A program made the translations under genes and the position numbers. Positions 1 through 12,760 of a stretch of DNA of 64,000 bases are shown here, piece after piece. The stretch is from Panulirus ornatus. Its lineage: Eukaryota; Arthropoda; Malacostraca; Decapoda; Palinuridae. The notes beneath the pieces are model-generated. The model was given only the letters and a program-made list of their open reading frames with translations, ran no database searches and was not told the DNA's origin. Within the stretch, counting starts at the first letter, position 1. The number at the start of each line of letters is the position of its first letter. The stretch is from contig NC_092287.1 of assembly GCF_036320965.1 (NCBI RefSeq), positions 12,161,797-12,225,796 on the forward strand, read 5' to 3'.

Positions 1-657
1 TCAACACTATCAACGTCAGAGTCAATCAGACCAGGACTGTAGTCATGCATGTCATATATGCATCCAGTCACGTCCCATTCTCTACTGTTTCACCTGATCT
101 TAAACACATCTAAGGAACTTTCATTCTTCCTAAGCTCACATTATGCCTAGTATTCCGCCTTATCTACCACAAAACAAAGGTAATCAGATTAGGCTTAGAA
201 AAAGGCACTTGAAAATTATCTCCGATCTCTTTTACATAACCTACTGAGAGACGGTCAACACAGTGGTTTTCCCACCTCACTGCAACCAGTCACCCGGCCC
301 TCATGGACCAGCCCATGAAGAAATTACAACACTGTCCCCACCAGAGTTATCTGCCACCTGGAGAGATTCTTCGTTACAGAGTTGCAATGCGGAGCCTCGA
401 CCACACGAAGCTCATTCAAACGTGTTCACGCCGGCAGAAGCGTAGTTTGATCGCGTCCATTATGAATGTCGTCAGTTCCTAGTTGAGAGACACGCGAATG
501 TTTTGCGTAAGATCTATCTGTTGTTACCCCTCACTCCCTTCCTCTTTATATATTTCTACGGTCTGCACTTCCTTCAGTATCATTTCAGTTTTTATCCCCA
601 TTTAATTCAATAAACAACTAATTGATTATTTTCGTTTATCATCTTTTGCTAAAAGCA

Positions 658-660
<3 letters not shown>
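1..660. other. Unique non-coding DNA
   Basis: No gene, repeat or RNA was recognised here. The only open frame (263-445, plus, 60 codons) has no recognisable motif and unconvincing composition. Confidence 0.5.

Positions 661-688
<28 letters not shown>
661..688. repeat. (CA)n microsatellite
   Basis: Uninterrupted CA dinucleotides just outside the A/T-rich tail of the first LINE copy. Confidence 0.95.
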
Positions 689-691
<3 letters not shown>

Positions 692-723
692 ATTCAATAA
701 AACATATATCAAAAGTGTGCATA

Positions 724-727
<4 letters not shown>

Positions 728-760
<33 letters not shown>

Positions 761-1664
761 CTTTGTCGCTGTCTCCCGCGTTTGCGAGGTAGCGCAAGGA
801 AACAGACGAAAGAAATGGCCCCCCCCCCCCATACACATGTACATACACACGTCCACACACGCAAATATACATACCTACACAGCTTTCCATGGTTTACCCC
901 AGACGCTTCACATGCCTTGATTCAATCCACTGACAGCACGTCAAACCCTGTATACCACATCGCTCCAATTCACTCTATTCCTTGCCCTCCTTTCACCCTC
1001 CTGCATGTTCAGGCCCCGATCACACAAAATCTTTTTCACTCCATCTTTCCACCTCCAATTTGGTCTCCCTCTTCTCCTCGTTCCCTCCACCTCCGACACA
1101 TATATCCTCTTGGTCAATCTTTCCTCACTCATTCTCTCCATGTGCCCAAACCATTTCAAAACACCCTCTTCTGCTCTCTCAACCACGCTCTTTTTATTTC
1201 CACACATCTCTCTTACCCTTACGTTACTTACTCGATCAAACCACCTCACACCACACATTGTCCTCAAACATCTCATTTCCAGCACATCCATCCTCCTGCG
1301 CACAACTCTATCCATAGCCCACGCCTCGCAACCATACAACATTGTTGGAACCACTATTCCTTCAAACATACCCATTTTTGCTTTCCGAGATAATGTTCTC
1401 GACTTCCACACATTTTTCAAGGCTCCCAAAATTTTCGCCCCCTCCCCCACCCTATGATCCACTTCCGCTTCCATGGTTCCATCCGCTGACAGATCCACTC
1501 CCAGATATCCAAAACACTTCACTTCCTCCAGTTTTTCTCCATTCAAACTCACCTCCCAATTGACTTGACCCTCAACCCTACTGTACCTAATAACCTTGCT
1601 CTTATTCACATTTACTCTTAACTCTCTTCTTCCACACACTTTACCAAACTCAGTCACCAGCTTC

Positions 1665-1667
<3 letters not shown>
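728..1667 (-). mobile_element. RTE LINE, 5'-truncated, short 3' UTR type
   Basis: On the minus strand this copy reads from RT C-terminal sequence into a short 3' UTR, the conserved 3' tail (GCGCTACCTCGCAAACGCGGG followed by GACAGCGACAAAG; plus-strand 758-805) and a run of about 30 A (728-757). It begins abruptly at the codons for QKLVTEFG inside the RT and abuts (AT)n at 1668, so the catalytic FADD box is missing. The 3' UTR has the internal deletion shared with the copies that keep the longest open frames. It is a dead-on-arrival insertion. Confidence 0.9.
941..1667 (-). pseudogene. RTE reverse transcriptase, C-terminal fragment
   Basis: About 240 codons stay open and cover the region downstream of the RT active site: the thumb-like segment ([14 protein letters not shown], then the FGYLGVDL motif) and the RTE-type C-terminus with [21 protein letters not shown] and [12 protein letters not shown]. 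The frame runs on into (AT)n as meaningless alternating I/Y codons. Both RT aspartate motifs lie upstream of the truncation, so no enzyme can be made. Confidence 0.9.

Positions 1668-1753
<86 letters not shown>
1668..1753. repeat. (AT)n tract
   Basis: About 85 bp of TA dinucleotides at the 5' truncation point of the preceding LINE copy. Confidence 0.97.
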
Positions 1754-1755
<2 letters not shown>

Positions 1756-2498
1756 CACGCAAGATACAAACATCTAAAAGAAATTAATGGATAAAGAAAA
1801 TAAGAAAATGGTAAATAGGTGGAGAATGGATGTCAGGCATTGTCCTAATTTTCCGCTAATTAACCAACATCTCGTCTCGGGGAGCCATTCGCTCTCCCCT
1901 TGACCAACTTCTGGCGAGTTTAGAAAACAAACACAAAAAATATACATCCTCCATCGTCTATCAGCCAGACAATAAGACTAATCTCTCCCCAAGAGGCGAC
2001 GCTCCAGCCTGACATCTGGCTCGCACGACGTAACCAAACTCAGGAATACATTCTTGGAAATCTTTTATTAAACATGGGAATAATCTACGTCCGGAGTGTA
2101 TTTCCGTGTTCCGCAATGTTCCAACGTCCATTAATGATACTCATTATAATGTTGCAATGTCAACGAGGCGGGTTAATGGTGGCCATCAAAGCGCGCCTGC
2201 AAGATTATGACCCCTGACTATTGCAGTAATGGGGTTATTACTGTTACCCCCAGATGAAAAAAAAGGTAATTTGGCGTAACAGATGTACTGACATGTAATA
2301 ACCCTTGACAATGATGACACGACACACAGGCATGACTGAACGACCTTCAATACAATGCAAGGACTCTTCACCGCGACGGTACGTCCTTTTTACGCACGAC
2401 AGCACGACTTTTGAACACACCGGCACGACCCTTAGATATATCCTTGCTCTGGATCTGACATCCATGGGAGACAGGGTCATCAGATCTGAAACGTTATG
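1754..2498. other. Unique non-coding DNA
   Basis: No recognisable gene. From about 2310 the sequence contains scattered CACGAC and ACGACC motifs that look like degenerate relatives of the array that follows. Confidence 0.5.
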
Positions 2499-3003
2499 CG
2501 TCATACCGTCGTGCTTAAAGGTCGTAACGTCATGCTTAAAGGTCGTAACGTCATGCTTAAAGGTCGTAACGTCAGGGTTAAGGGTCGCAACGTCATACTT
2601 AAAAGTTGTAACGTCAGGGTTAAGGGTCGTAACGTCATGCTTAAAAGTCGTAACGTCATGCTTAAAAGTCGTAACGTCATACTTAAAGGTCGTAACGTCA
2701 TGCTTAAGGGTCGTAACGTCATGCTTAAAGGTCGTAACGTCATGCTTAAAAGTTGTAACGTCATGCTTAAAGGTCGTAACGTCATGCTTAAGGGTCGTAA
2801 CGTCATGCTTAAAGGTCGTAACGTCATGCTTAAAAGTCGTAACGTCATGCTTAAAGGTCGTAACGTCATACTTAAAGGTCGTAACGTCATGCTTAAGGGT
2901 CGTAACGTCATGCTTAAAGGTCGTAACGTCATGCTTAAAGGTCGTAACGTCAGGGTTAAGAGTAGTGCCGTCGTGCTTAAGGAGTCGTTCTGTCGTGCTT
3001 AAG
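2499..3003. repeat. 21-bp minisatellite, about 22 copies
   Basis: Tandem units of CTTAAAGGTCGTAACGTCAT plus G. The main variants are AAGGGTCG, AAAAGTCG and GTCAGGGTTAAG. The period is divisible by three, so no stop is created and long open frames of 7-residue repeats appear on both strands (for example KGRNVML, and FKHDVTT on the other strand). These frames are by-products of the repeat, not genes. Each unit carries ACGTCA, half of a CRE/ATF-like site. The edges at 2960-3003 are more diverged. Confidence 0.95.
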
Positions 3004-3354
3004 TAGCCTGTGTGTTGCCTGTTGACCTCGCACCGGATGGTCATATTGAGATGAAGAGCCAAGTGACTTAGTTGACTTAATGGACGAGTTGAAAATTTGG
3101 ACGGCTGATCGATGAACACGACGCATAATCTGGCCTGGATTGTTTTAAGTATGAGGATAAACACTGTTGAACCTGTAGACTGGATACTGTACTCCTTCTG
3201 ATATACAACAAAAACCATATGCTTGCTAGTTATCCCTAAAGAAAAACTACCGAGACAAGTTTTCTGTGTCTGTAGTGCTGGAGATGAGGGAAATAAGTCA
3301 TTATGTTTCCAGTTAAAAGGAGATGTGACGGATGGAAAGGCTGTGGTGAGACAG

Positions 3355-3690
3355 TTGTGTGTAATGGGAATTTGAAAGGAGTTGTGGGCGGTGGGAGGTT
3401 GTAAGCTGTGGCGAGCTGTGGATGGTATGAGGCTGTGGGGAGTTGTGGGAAGTAGGAAGATGTTGATGGTACGGAGTTGTGGTTGGTGGGACGATGTATG
3501 TGGTGGCAAACTATTGTGTGTGGTGGAAAGTTTTATGTAATAGGAAGATGTAGTAGGTGAGACATTTTTCTGGGGGGGGGGGGAAGCTGGAAGTTGTGGT
3601 TTGTGGGAAGCGATGAATGTTGAGATTGTGCGTGAGAGTTGGAAGTTGTGGATGTTTGGAAGCTGTAGGTGGTGAGGAGATGCAGGGGGA
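3355..3690. repeat. Degenerate G/T-rich minisatellite
   Basis: Repeated GTTGTGG, GTGGGAAG and GATGT words at roughly 17-20 bp spacing, with a run of about 12 G near 3572. The unit is too diverged to define exactly. Confidence 0.55.
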
Positions 3691-3711
3691 GGGAATGTAT
3701 GGTACGGTCAA

Positions 3712-4110
3712 TTCCGTTTTGAAGTGGTGCAGTTATAGTTCCCTCTTGAAGTGGTATTCACTTCCATCTTGAAATAGTATAATCAGCTCCGTCTTGAAGT
3801 GGATGCAGTTATAGTTCCCTCTTAAAGTGGAATTCACTTCCTTCTTGAAGTGGTGCAGTTATAGTTCCATCTTGAAGTGGTGCATTTATAGTTCCCTCTT
3901 AAAGTGGTAGTCACTTCCATTTTGAAGTGGTACAGTCAGTTCCGTCTTGAAGTGGTGCAGTTATAGTTTCTCATAGAAGTGGTATAGTCAGTTCCATCTT
4001 GAAGTGGTGTAATCATAGTTCCCTCTTGAAGTGGTAGTCACTTCCCTCTTGAGGTGGTGCAGTCATTTCCATCTTGAAGTGGTGCAGTTAAAGTTCCCTC
4101 TTAAAGGTGT
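3712..4110. repeat. Degenerate minisatellite with CTTGAAGTGG core
   Basis: At least a dozen imperfect units of TCTTGAAGTGGTGCAGTTAT type (also GTGGTAGTCACTTCC) in direct orientation, with variable spacing of about 25-30 bp. No coding sequence. Confidence 0.85.
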
Positions 4111-5219
4111 GAAAGTTGAGACAACTGGCATACTGAACAGTGAAGGTCCTGCCAACTTTTCAGATCCCGGAGGGAAAGCCATCTGGCTTTTCGCTGCAAA
4201 GACAAACGTAAGTCCTGCCTCAGGGTAGGCTCCCAGTGTTTTGAGAAGTCGAAACTTAGCATGAAGACCTTAATACATAATTCCTGCGGTTTGTGAATGT
4301 TTAACCCGCCGAGATAACAAAGGGCTTGTCGTTCGCGGGTTAAATGTATAGTGAGAGTGAAAGCGGTTTAGAATTAGCCTTAAAGCCTGAAGAAAATGTT
4401 GATCCTTCTCTTGGTTGGTGGATTGTAGCTTGCCGATGATGGCCGTCATGACCCAGGCAGTTGATAGGTTTAGAGGCCCTATCAACTAACCAGCCTGCCA
4501 CTGCCACTCAGAACGATACATCTTATTCATATAACGTTAGTCTTATCTCCTATATTTTCTGAGAATGTTGTCCCATATAATTCATCTGGAAGTAGAAACT
4601 AATCTATTTGTGTAACATTCACTCTTGCTGCACATCATTCCTGAAAGATTCACTTTTGCTTTCGGTTTGACGTCTATGGACAAATCAGGGCAAGCTAACA
4701 CTTACTTTTAGTATTTGTCCCTTCCAGCGTTTTCTTTTAGCATTTTGTTTAAATGTTCAAAATAAGACAATTTCATCTTTAATTAGTTTTGTTCTAATTT
4801 CCTTCTAGTATCGCATTTCCTTTTTTCGACATTCTGAATAACTTAATATTCATTTATTCTCAATTTATATTGTTTGTTTTAATGTTATTACCGTTGGCTT
4901 TTTCAATATTCTGTGCTTTCTGTTTACTTCTAGACCATGTCCGTTTTCTTCCGGTCCTATTCTCAGGCAATAGATTATTTCATTAACCTGATCTCTTCCT
5001 GCTAGTTGGTGACATGCGTTTGTCTTCACCTGCGGTATATTCCTTATTGCCGTGCACTTCGTCCCTCCTCCAGTAACTTGTGGCTTCGCTCACCCCTTTA
5101 GTCGTTATTAACCCAGGACCAATCTTTATGAAAGAGTCCTGCCGTTACCACAGGACTCTTCTAAAGAATACTGCATCCTTAGGCTGCGCTACTTCCAGCA
5201 ACAGGGAAATGTAGACTCC
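4111..5219. other. Unique non-coding DNA
   Basis: A/T-rich from about 4500. No recognisable motif or gene; open frames are short and featureless. Confidence 0.5.
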
Positions 5220-5310
5220 TCTGGAGTAAGAAGACCTTTGAAGAGACTGTACACGCACATCATACTCCCATGATGTAACTTAGAGCAGGCGGAGTCTGGT
5301 AACACCTCAC
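5220..5310 (+). repeat. Dispersed repeat C, copy 1
   Basis: Ends in AGGCGGAGTCTGGTAACACC, which recurs at 51930-51950 (plus) and, in reverse, at 58205-58225. Upstream similarity includes GTAGACTCCTCTGG and a TGATGTAAC segment. The family is not identified. Confidence 0.6.
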
Positions 5311-5667
5311 ACTGCTCACATCAAGGATCAACTCTCATTATTACTTCACTACTCATGCCTTTCTTGGGAGACGTGATCCAGAATCTTATTGACAGCTCGA
5401 ATCACCTTGTGAAATTGTTTCTCTTTTCACAGTGTATTAATTTCCTGTTCTGATAAACTGATACCAAAGGCAATCTATCTCTTGGCAGTGTATCAGGTGA
5501 ACAAACGTGTGGATTAACAACTGATGTATTTGTCTTTTCGATAATTCTTAGATTTTTTTTCTTGAAGTAGATTATGTCTTTCACATAAGACAAGTAGCTC
5601 CCATCGTTAGGGAGACATTTTCCCAGCGAAAAACCTATTTGCCTTTGCTGGAAAATCAAATCTTAAA

Positions 5668-5813
5668 GGACTGGCTAACCGAGTCATGAACATAGTCTTT
5701 TGGAAGTCTGCACAGGTTCGAATGCAGGTCACGGCAGCCCGTACTCAGTCAACCCAACTGTTCACCTTCCCGTGAGGGCTGGTCGATAAATTGGGTACAT
5801 GGCTTAGGCTAGG

Positions 5814-5856
<43 letters not shown>

Positions 5857-5910
5857 CTTGATTACGGCATTCAGTTGCCCATGAACGTAAGACCCACAGT
5901 TAGTCCGTGA
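5668..5910 (+). mobile_element. tRNA-derived SINE, family B
   Basis: A head resembling a class II tRNA (TGGCTAACCGAGTCATGA as A-box region, GGTTCGAATGC as B box near 5717) is followed by a body containing CACGGCAGCC, TCAACCCAACTGTTCACC, GGGCTGGTCGATAAATTGGG and TGGCTTAGGCTAGGG. An internal (CA)n tract and a segment with TCAGTTGCCCATG follow. The same body is found twice near 52.3 kb. Confidence 0.75.
5816..5852. repeat. (CA)n microsatellite inside SINE B
   Basis: About 18 CA units directly after the SINE body word GGCTAGGGTA. Confidence 0.95.
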
Positions 5911-6632
5911 AAGAATCTTTGGAAATCATAGCTCTACAGATCCAGGCAAACTCGTACACATCTATCACTGCGACACAACACTGGCTCACATACGTACCAC
6001 CTTCATGCTCACATCAGCTCACCTAAAGTGTACTGATCAACACATCCTTTACAGGAGATCATTTCTGATATATGTTGCCTGCTATAGATACAATATAGTC
6101 CCTTTCCCATGGTCACTACTTCATTTATATACTGCACTACGGGAGTCCGCGGAATGTATGTCCTGCCCAGCTGCCGCTCCCGTGTGGCATGTTATGATGG
6201 TGATGGTCGGCTGTCTTTACGTCCCTTCGTCTGTTACTGGTGAGATATTCTCTCGTGTCCATCATCCTCGGGAAGGACTGTTGCAGGCATGAAAGCACGA
6301 GGGTGGAGTTTGATGAGGCCTTACATCCTTGGCTGTGTGGTCAGTCTCCTGCCGTGTGGTGGGTACGGGAAGGGAGAGCGAGGTTCGACCATGCTGGCTG
6401 GCCAGTTGATGAGGCGTTATCTTGTTTCCCGGCAGGAACCCATGGTGTATAGTGATGAAGCTAACCTGGTCTGATTGACTGATTTTCCCAAAGTCTTACA
6501 ATTACCGAAAAGTGTCTTGCAGCATTGGTTGATCTTCCCAGACTTACTAATACTGAACTGACATGTGGCTTACCTACACCATCGGCTGGTGTTGCCAAAA
6601 AATTACAAATACCGAAATGTCACGTACCATAT
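5911..6632. other. Unique non-coding DNA
   Basis: Three overlapping short open frames (6005-6474, plus) have no recognisable domain or signal and were not accepted as genes. Confidence 0.45.
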
Positions 6633-6641
6633 AGCTCTCTC

Positions 6642-6708
<67 letters not shown>
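6633..6708. repeat. (CT)n microsatellite
   Basis: About 38 CT units with one CG interruption. Confidence 0.97.
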
Positions 6709-6711
<3 letters not shown>

Positions 6712-6959
6712 GTGTGCAGTACTTTGGGAGTTACGTTGCACTGCGGTAATCCCATACGTGGAATGATCACTCTAACGTAATAACGTCATTTGTTTTCTCC
6801 GGCGCTAACACCCCTCCCCATTTCAACACCCCCCCCTCCCCCTTTTTTTTTGTACCTGGAGTGCGATGGTTACACCTGTACCTGGAGTGCGAGCTGATCC
6901 CTGCCACTAGGACGAGCAATTAAGGATTAAGTGAAGGCTTTTCCCGGGGAGGGAAAGAG

Positions 6960-7190
6960 GCTACAAGCTCAGCCGAGTTAGGCACCAGATGGCAGCTGTA
7001 GAGGCAAACTGCAGCAGCCTTCAAGAAGACGAGGTAAGTACGACATAACAGCTGTTGTAGTAGTAGACAGCAGCAGCAACCACATCTAAGCTGAGGTAAG
7101 CACCATACGACAGCTATAGAAGTATATGACAGCAGAGGTAGCAGCAGCCTCCAATAAGCCCGGGTTAAGTACCAGGTAACAGCTCATCTC
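6960..7190. repeat. Degenerate minisatellite, about 58-bp unit, 3-4 copies
   Basis: Units contain GGTAAGTACCA, ACAGCTGTAG, GACAGCAGCAGC and CCAAGAAGACGAG in the same order. The spacing varies from about 55 to 70 bp. Confidence 0.75.
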
Positions 7191-8140
7191 TCCAAGCAGC
7201 CATTGTCAGCTACGGCCCTGCCCTACCTCACTCATGCTTACACAATTCTTTGTTTCTCTCTTGTTCCAAATTGTCAAAAGTATGTATCTAGTGACGAAGT
7301 GACGAAGAAATCCAAAGAGAGTTAAAGCTCCCATTTAGGAACACCGCAGAAATATCTTACTGGATTTGGAAGGAAAGCTCCTAATGCTTAACGGGTGTTA
7401 ATCATGATAACTGGGAAAAGGTGATCTGGAACGAGAATGAATATCGCCATCAAAAACTCATATATTAGTGTCGTAAGAGGAGAGAGGCATACAGATAATT
7501 CAAAGAGAAATAAAACTTGCAAATTGTCTGTGTGACTTTAGAGACGCAAATTATATTAGTTGAGAACTTGAAGTGAAATATATCTTAAGTCTCCTACAGT
7601 AGTGTCTTCTGAAGCAAATATCAACTCCTGCTTCTGTAGTGATAGCTAATAAAAGTTAAACAATGTTTGACATAAACAAAACTCGTACCCAACTGCTGTA
7701 AAACCTGTTCAGCATTAAGTGAATCTCTTGTGTCTATTGCTATAAGCTACCATGAGTTACAACTGTTCTACAGATCATTACCTACACGATTAGAGAAAGT
7801 TAGCAACTCAAACCATTTCAAGAGACAAAAACAAAATATAGATACTGGAGTTTATAAGACTCGCGTGGGAAGGAATTCCTTTTACTGTATTTCAGCTTAA
7901 TGTAGATGCTGATATTCTGTGGCCTCGAGAGGCTCGACACATAACTGTTCATTAAGAACAGATTAAGAGAGTTCATGCCCACTCACCTGCCTAAGTACTT
8001 GAGAGAGCATATTAACGAGTACCTAACGATGAGATCTTCAGACGGAGAGAGAGACAGAAAGATGGGTCAAGAGAGAGACAGTAAGGTCATAACAGAAAGC
8101 ATGTCGTCTCGTCCTTTTGTAAAGCACACATAAACAAAAC
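7191..8140. other. Unique non-coding DNA
   Basis: Nothing recognised. No open frame over 60 codons. Confidence 0.5.
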
Positions 8141-8318
<178 letters not shown>

Positions 8319-8555
8319 TTTTTTCGATTATACTTTGTCGCTGTCTCCCGCGTTAGCAAAGTAGCGCAAGGAAACGTAAGAAAGCATGGCCCAACCCACC
8401 CATATAAACATGTATATACATACACGTCCGCACACGCACATATGAATACCCATACATTTCAAAGTATACATATATATACATAGACAGACATATACATATA
8501 TAAGCATGTACATACTTCAAAAGTGCTGCCTTTATTCATTCCTATCGCCACCCCG

Positions 8556-9841
8556 TCACATATGAAATGACAACCCCCTTCCCCTGCACACGCGCGAGGT
8601 AGGGCTAGGAAAAGACAACAAAGGCCACATTCGTTCACACCCAGTCTCTAGCTGCCATGTATAATGCACCGAAACCACAGCTCCCTTTCCAAATCCAGGC
8701 CCCACGTCGTTCCAATTCACTCTATTCCGTGCACGCCTTTCACTCTCTTGCGTGTTCAGGCCCCGGTCGCTCAAAATATTTTTCACTCCATCCTTCCACC
8801 TCCAACTTGGTCTCCGACTTCTACTCGTTTCCTCCACCTCTGACACATATATCCTCTTTGTCAATCTTTCCTCACTAATTCTCTCCATGTGACAAAACCA
8901 TTTCAATACAACCTCTTCTGCTCTCTCAACCACACTCTTCTTATTATCATACATCTCTCCAACCTATTCATTACTTACTCGATCAAAACACCTTACACCA
9001 CATATTGTCTTCAAACATCTCATTTCCAACACCTCCACCCTCCTCCGCATAAACCTATCTATGGCCCACGCCTCGTATCCATATAACATTGTTGGAACCA
9101 CTATTCCTTCAAACATACCCATTTCTGCTTTCCGAGATAATGTTCTCGCCTTCCACATATTCTTCAATGCTCCCAGAACTTTCTGCACCTCCCCCACCTT
9201 GTGACTCACTTCCACATCCAAGATTCCAAACCGACATTCATTGAGAACCAATCACTTTCCTCTCTCCCTACTCGTACACGTGTCTTATATCCTCGATAAA
9301 AACTTTTCACTGCTTCTAGCAGCCTGCCTCCCACATCATATGCTCTTAATACCTTCCACAAAACATCTTTATCAACTCTATCATATGCCTTCACCAGATC
9401 CATAAATGCTACATACAAATCCATTTGTTTTTTTACGTATTTTTCACATACATTCTTTAAAGCAAACACCTGAGCCACAAATCCTCTACCACTTCTGAAA
9501 CCACACTGCTCTTCCCCTATCTGATGCTCTGTACATGCCTTGACCTTCTCAATCAATACCCTCTCATATAAGTTCCCAGGAATACTCAACAAACTTATAC
9601 CTCTAAAATTTGAACACTCACTTTTATCCCCTTTGCCTTAGTACAATGGCACTATGTATGCATTCCGCCAATCTTCAGGCACTTCACCATGACCCATACA
9701 TGCATTGAATATGTTCACCAGCCAGTCAACAACACAGTCACCCCCTTTTTTAAAAAATTCCACTGCAGTATAATCCAAACCCGCCGCCTTGCCGGATTTC
9801 ATCCTCCGCAAAGTTTTCAGTACCTCTTCTCTGTTTACCAA
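8556..9841 (-). pseudogene. RTE reverse transcriptase, frameshifted and internally deleted
   Basis: Pieces in several frames: 9841-9638 (RMKSGKAAGLDY, then MGHGEVPEDWRNAYIVPLY), 9592-9206 (CGFRSGRG, motif A as FMDLVKAYD, then ESDWFSMNVGL), 9251-8964 and 8954-8556 ([30 protein letters not shown]). The motif A aspartate is present. Motif C (FADD) is lost in the deletion near 9235. Multiple frameshifts separate the pieces. Confidence 0.9.
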
Positions 9842-10301
9842 ATCATTCTCCCTGACCCTCTAACTTCGCACACCACTTCGACCAAAACATCCTACATCTT
9901 ACACTCTATCATCAAACACATTCAACAAACCTTCACAATACTCACTCCATCTCCTTCTCACATCACCACTACTTGTTATTATATCCCCATTAGCCCCCTT
10001 CATCGAAGTTCCCATTTGTTCTCCTGTCTCACGCACTTTATTTCCCTCCTTCCGAAACATCATTATAATTTCCCTAAAATTTAATGATACTCTCTCACGC
10101 CAACTCTCATTTGCTCTCTTTTTCACATCTTGCACCTTTCTCTTGACCTGCCTCTTCTATATACATCTCCCAGTCATTTGCACTGTTTCCTTGCAGAAAT
10201 CGTCCAAATGCCACTCTCTTCCTTTTAACTAATAATCTTACTTCTTCATCCGACCTCTCACTACCCTTTCTAATCAGCCCACTTCCCACGCTTCTCATGC
10301 C

Positions 10302-11262
10302 TCAAGCATCTTTTGCGCAAGCCATCACTGCTTCCCCTAATACATCCCATTCCTCCCCCACTAACCCTACCTCCTTTGTTCTCACCATTTTCCATTCTGT
10401 ACTCAGTCTCTCTTGGTACTTCCTCACGCAAGTCTCCTTCCCAAGCTCACTTACTCTCACCACCCTCTTCACCCCAACATTCACTCTTCTTTTCTGAAGA
10501 CCCATACAAATCTTCACCTTAGCCTCCACAAGATAATGATCAGACATCCCTCCAGTTGCATCTCTCAGCACATTAATATCCAAAAGTCTCTCTTTCGAGC
10601 GCCTGTCAATTAACACGTAATCTAATAACGCTCTCTGGCCATCTCTCCTACATACATACGTATACTTATGTATATCTCGCTTTTTAAACCAGGTATTCCC
10701 AATCACCAGTCCTTTTTCAGCACATAAATCTACAAGCTCTTCACTATTTCCATTTACAACACTGAACACCCCATGTATACCAATTATTCCCTCAACTGCC
10801 ACATTACTCACCTTTGCATTCAAATCACCCATCACTATAACCCGGTCTTGTGCATCAAAACCACTAACACACTCATTCAGCTGCTCCCAAAGCACTTGCC
10901 TCTCATGATCTTTCTTTTCATGCTCAGGTGCATATTCAGCAATAATCAACCATGTCTCTCCATCAACTTTCAGTTTTTCACATATTAATCTAGAATTTAT
11001 TTTCTTACATTCTATCACATACTCCCACAACTCCTGTTTCAGGTGTAGTGCTACTCCTTCCCTTGCTCTTGTCCTCTCACTAACCCCTGACTTTACTCCG
11101 AAGACATTCCCAAACCACTTTTCCCCTTTACCCTTGAGCTTCGTTTCACTCAGAGCCAAAACATCCAGATTCCTTTCCTCAAACATACTACCTATCTCTC
11201 CTTATTTAACATCTTGGTTACATCCATATACATTTAGACACCCCAATCTGAGCCTACGAGGA
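10302..11262 (-). pseudogene. RTE apurinic-like (EEP) endonuclease domain
   Basis: This is the only endonuclease copy in the window. Minus-strand motifs in order: LNVYGC (Asn motif, about 11237), LSETKLKG (catalytic Glu, about 11150), VMGDLNAKV (Asp and Asn, about 10825) and GMSDHYLVEAKV (terminal SDH, about 10535). These are the signature residues of the exonuclease-endonuclease-phosphatase fold that nicks target DNA for LINE insertion. The frame is open for 294 codons from 11186, but a TAA at about 11205 splits it from the LNVYGC segment, so this copy is probably non-functional. Confidence 0.9.
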
Positions 11263-11410
11263 GGATGAGCACTCCCCGCGTGACTCCTTTTTCTGTTTCC
11301 CATTTTAGAAAGTTGAAATACAAGGAGGGGAGGATTTCTGGCCCCCCGCTCCCGTCCCCTCTATCCGCCTTCTACGACACGCGAGGAATGCGTGGGAAGT
11401 ATTCTTTCAC

Positions 11411-11414
<4 letters not shown>

Positions 11415-11498
<84 letters not shown>
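11415..11498. repeat. (AT)n tract between LINE 5' end and PLE fragment
   Basis: About 84 bp of TA units with one CATA interruption. It separates the 5' end of a minus-strand LINE from a plus-strand PLE terminus. Confidence 0.97.

Positions 11499-12519
<1,021 letters not shown>

Positions 12520-12569
<50 letters not shown>
12520..12569. repeat. (AT)n tract
   Basis: About 45 bp shared boundary between the 5' truncation of one LINE and the 3' tail of the next. Confidence 0.95.
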
Positions 12570-12573
<4 letters not shown>

Positions 12574-12760
12574 TATTTTTTTATTATACTTTGTCGCTGT
12601 CTCCCGCGTTTGCGAGGTAGCGCAAGGAAACAGACGAAAGAAATGGCCCAACCCACCCCCATACACATACGTCCACACACGCAAATATACATACCTACAC
12701 AGCTTTCCATGGTTTACCCCAGACGCTTCACATGCCCTGCTTCAATCCACTGACAGCACG

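Noticed and set aside
782..1457. Overlapping plus-strand open frames antisense to the LINE RT
   Set aside because: They are antisense shadows of the RTE C-terminal coding region and recur antisense to every copy (for example 12732-13277, 25026-25500, 44587-45062).
2499..3003. CRISPR-like array
   Set aside because: Units are contiguous with no unique spacers, and the surrounding DNA is eukaryotic.
2244..3509. 421-codon open frame across the 21-bp array
   Set aside because: Most of it is the 21-bp repeat translated; the flanks lack any motif and no start context or splice structure supports a gene.
7010..7190. Possible splice donors (GAGGTAAGTA) marking exons
   Set aside because: The GGTAAG words recur as part of a degenerate tandem repeat and no open frame ends there.
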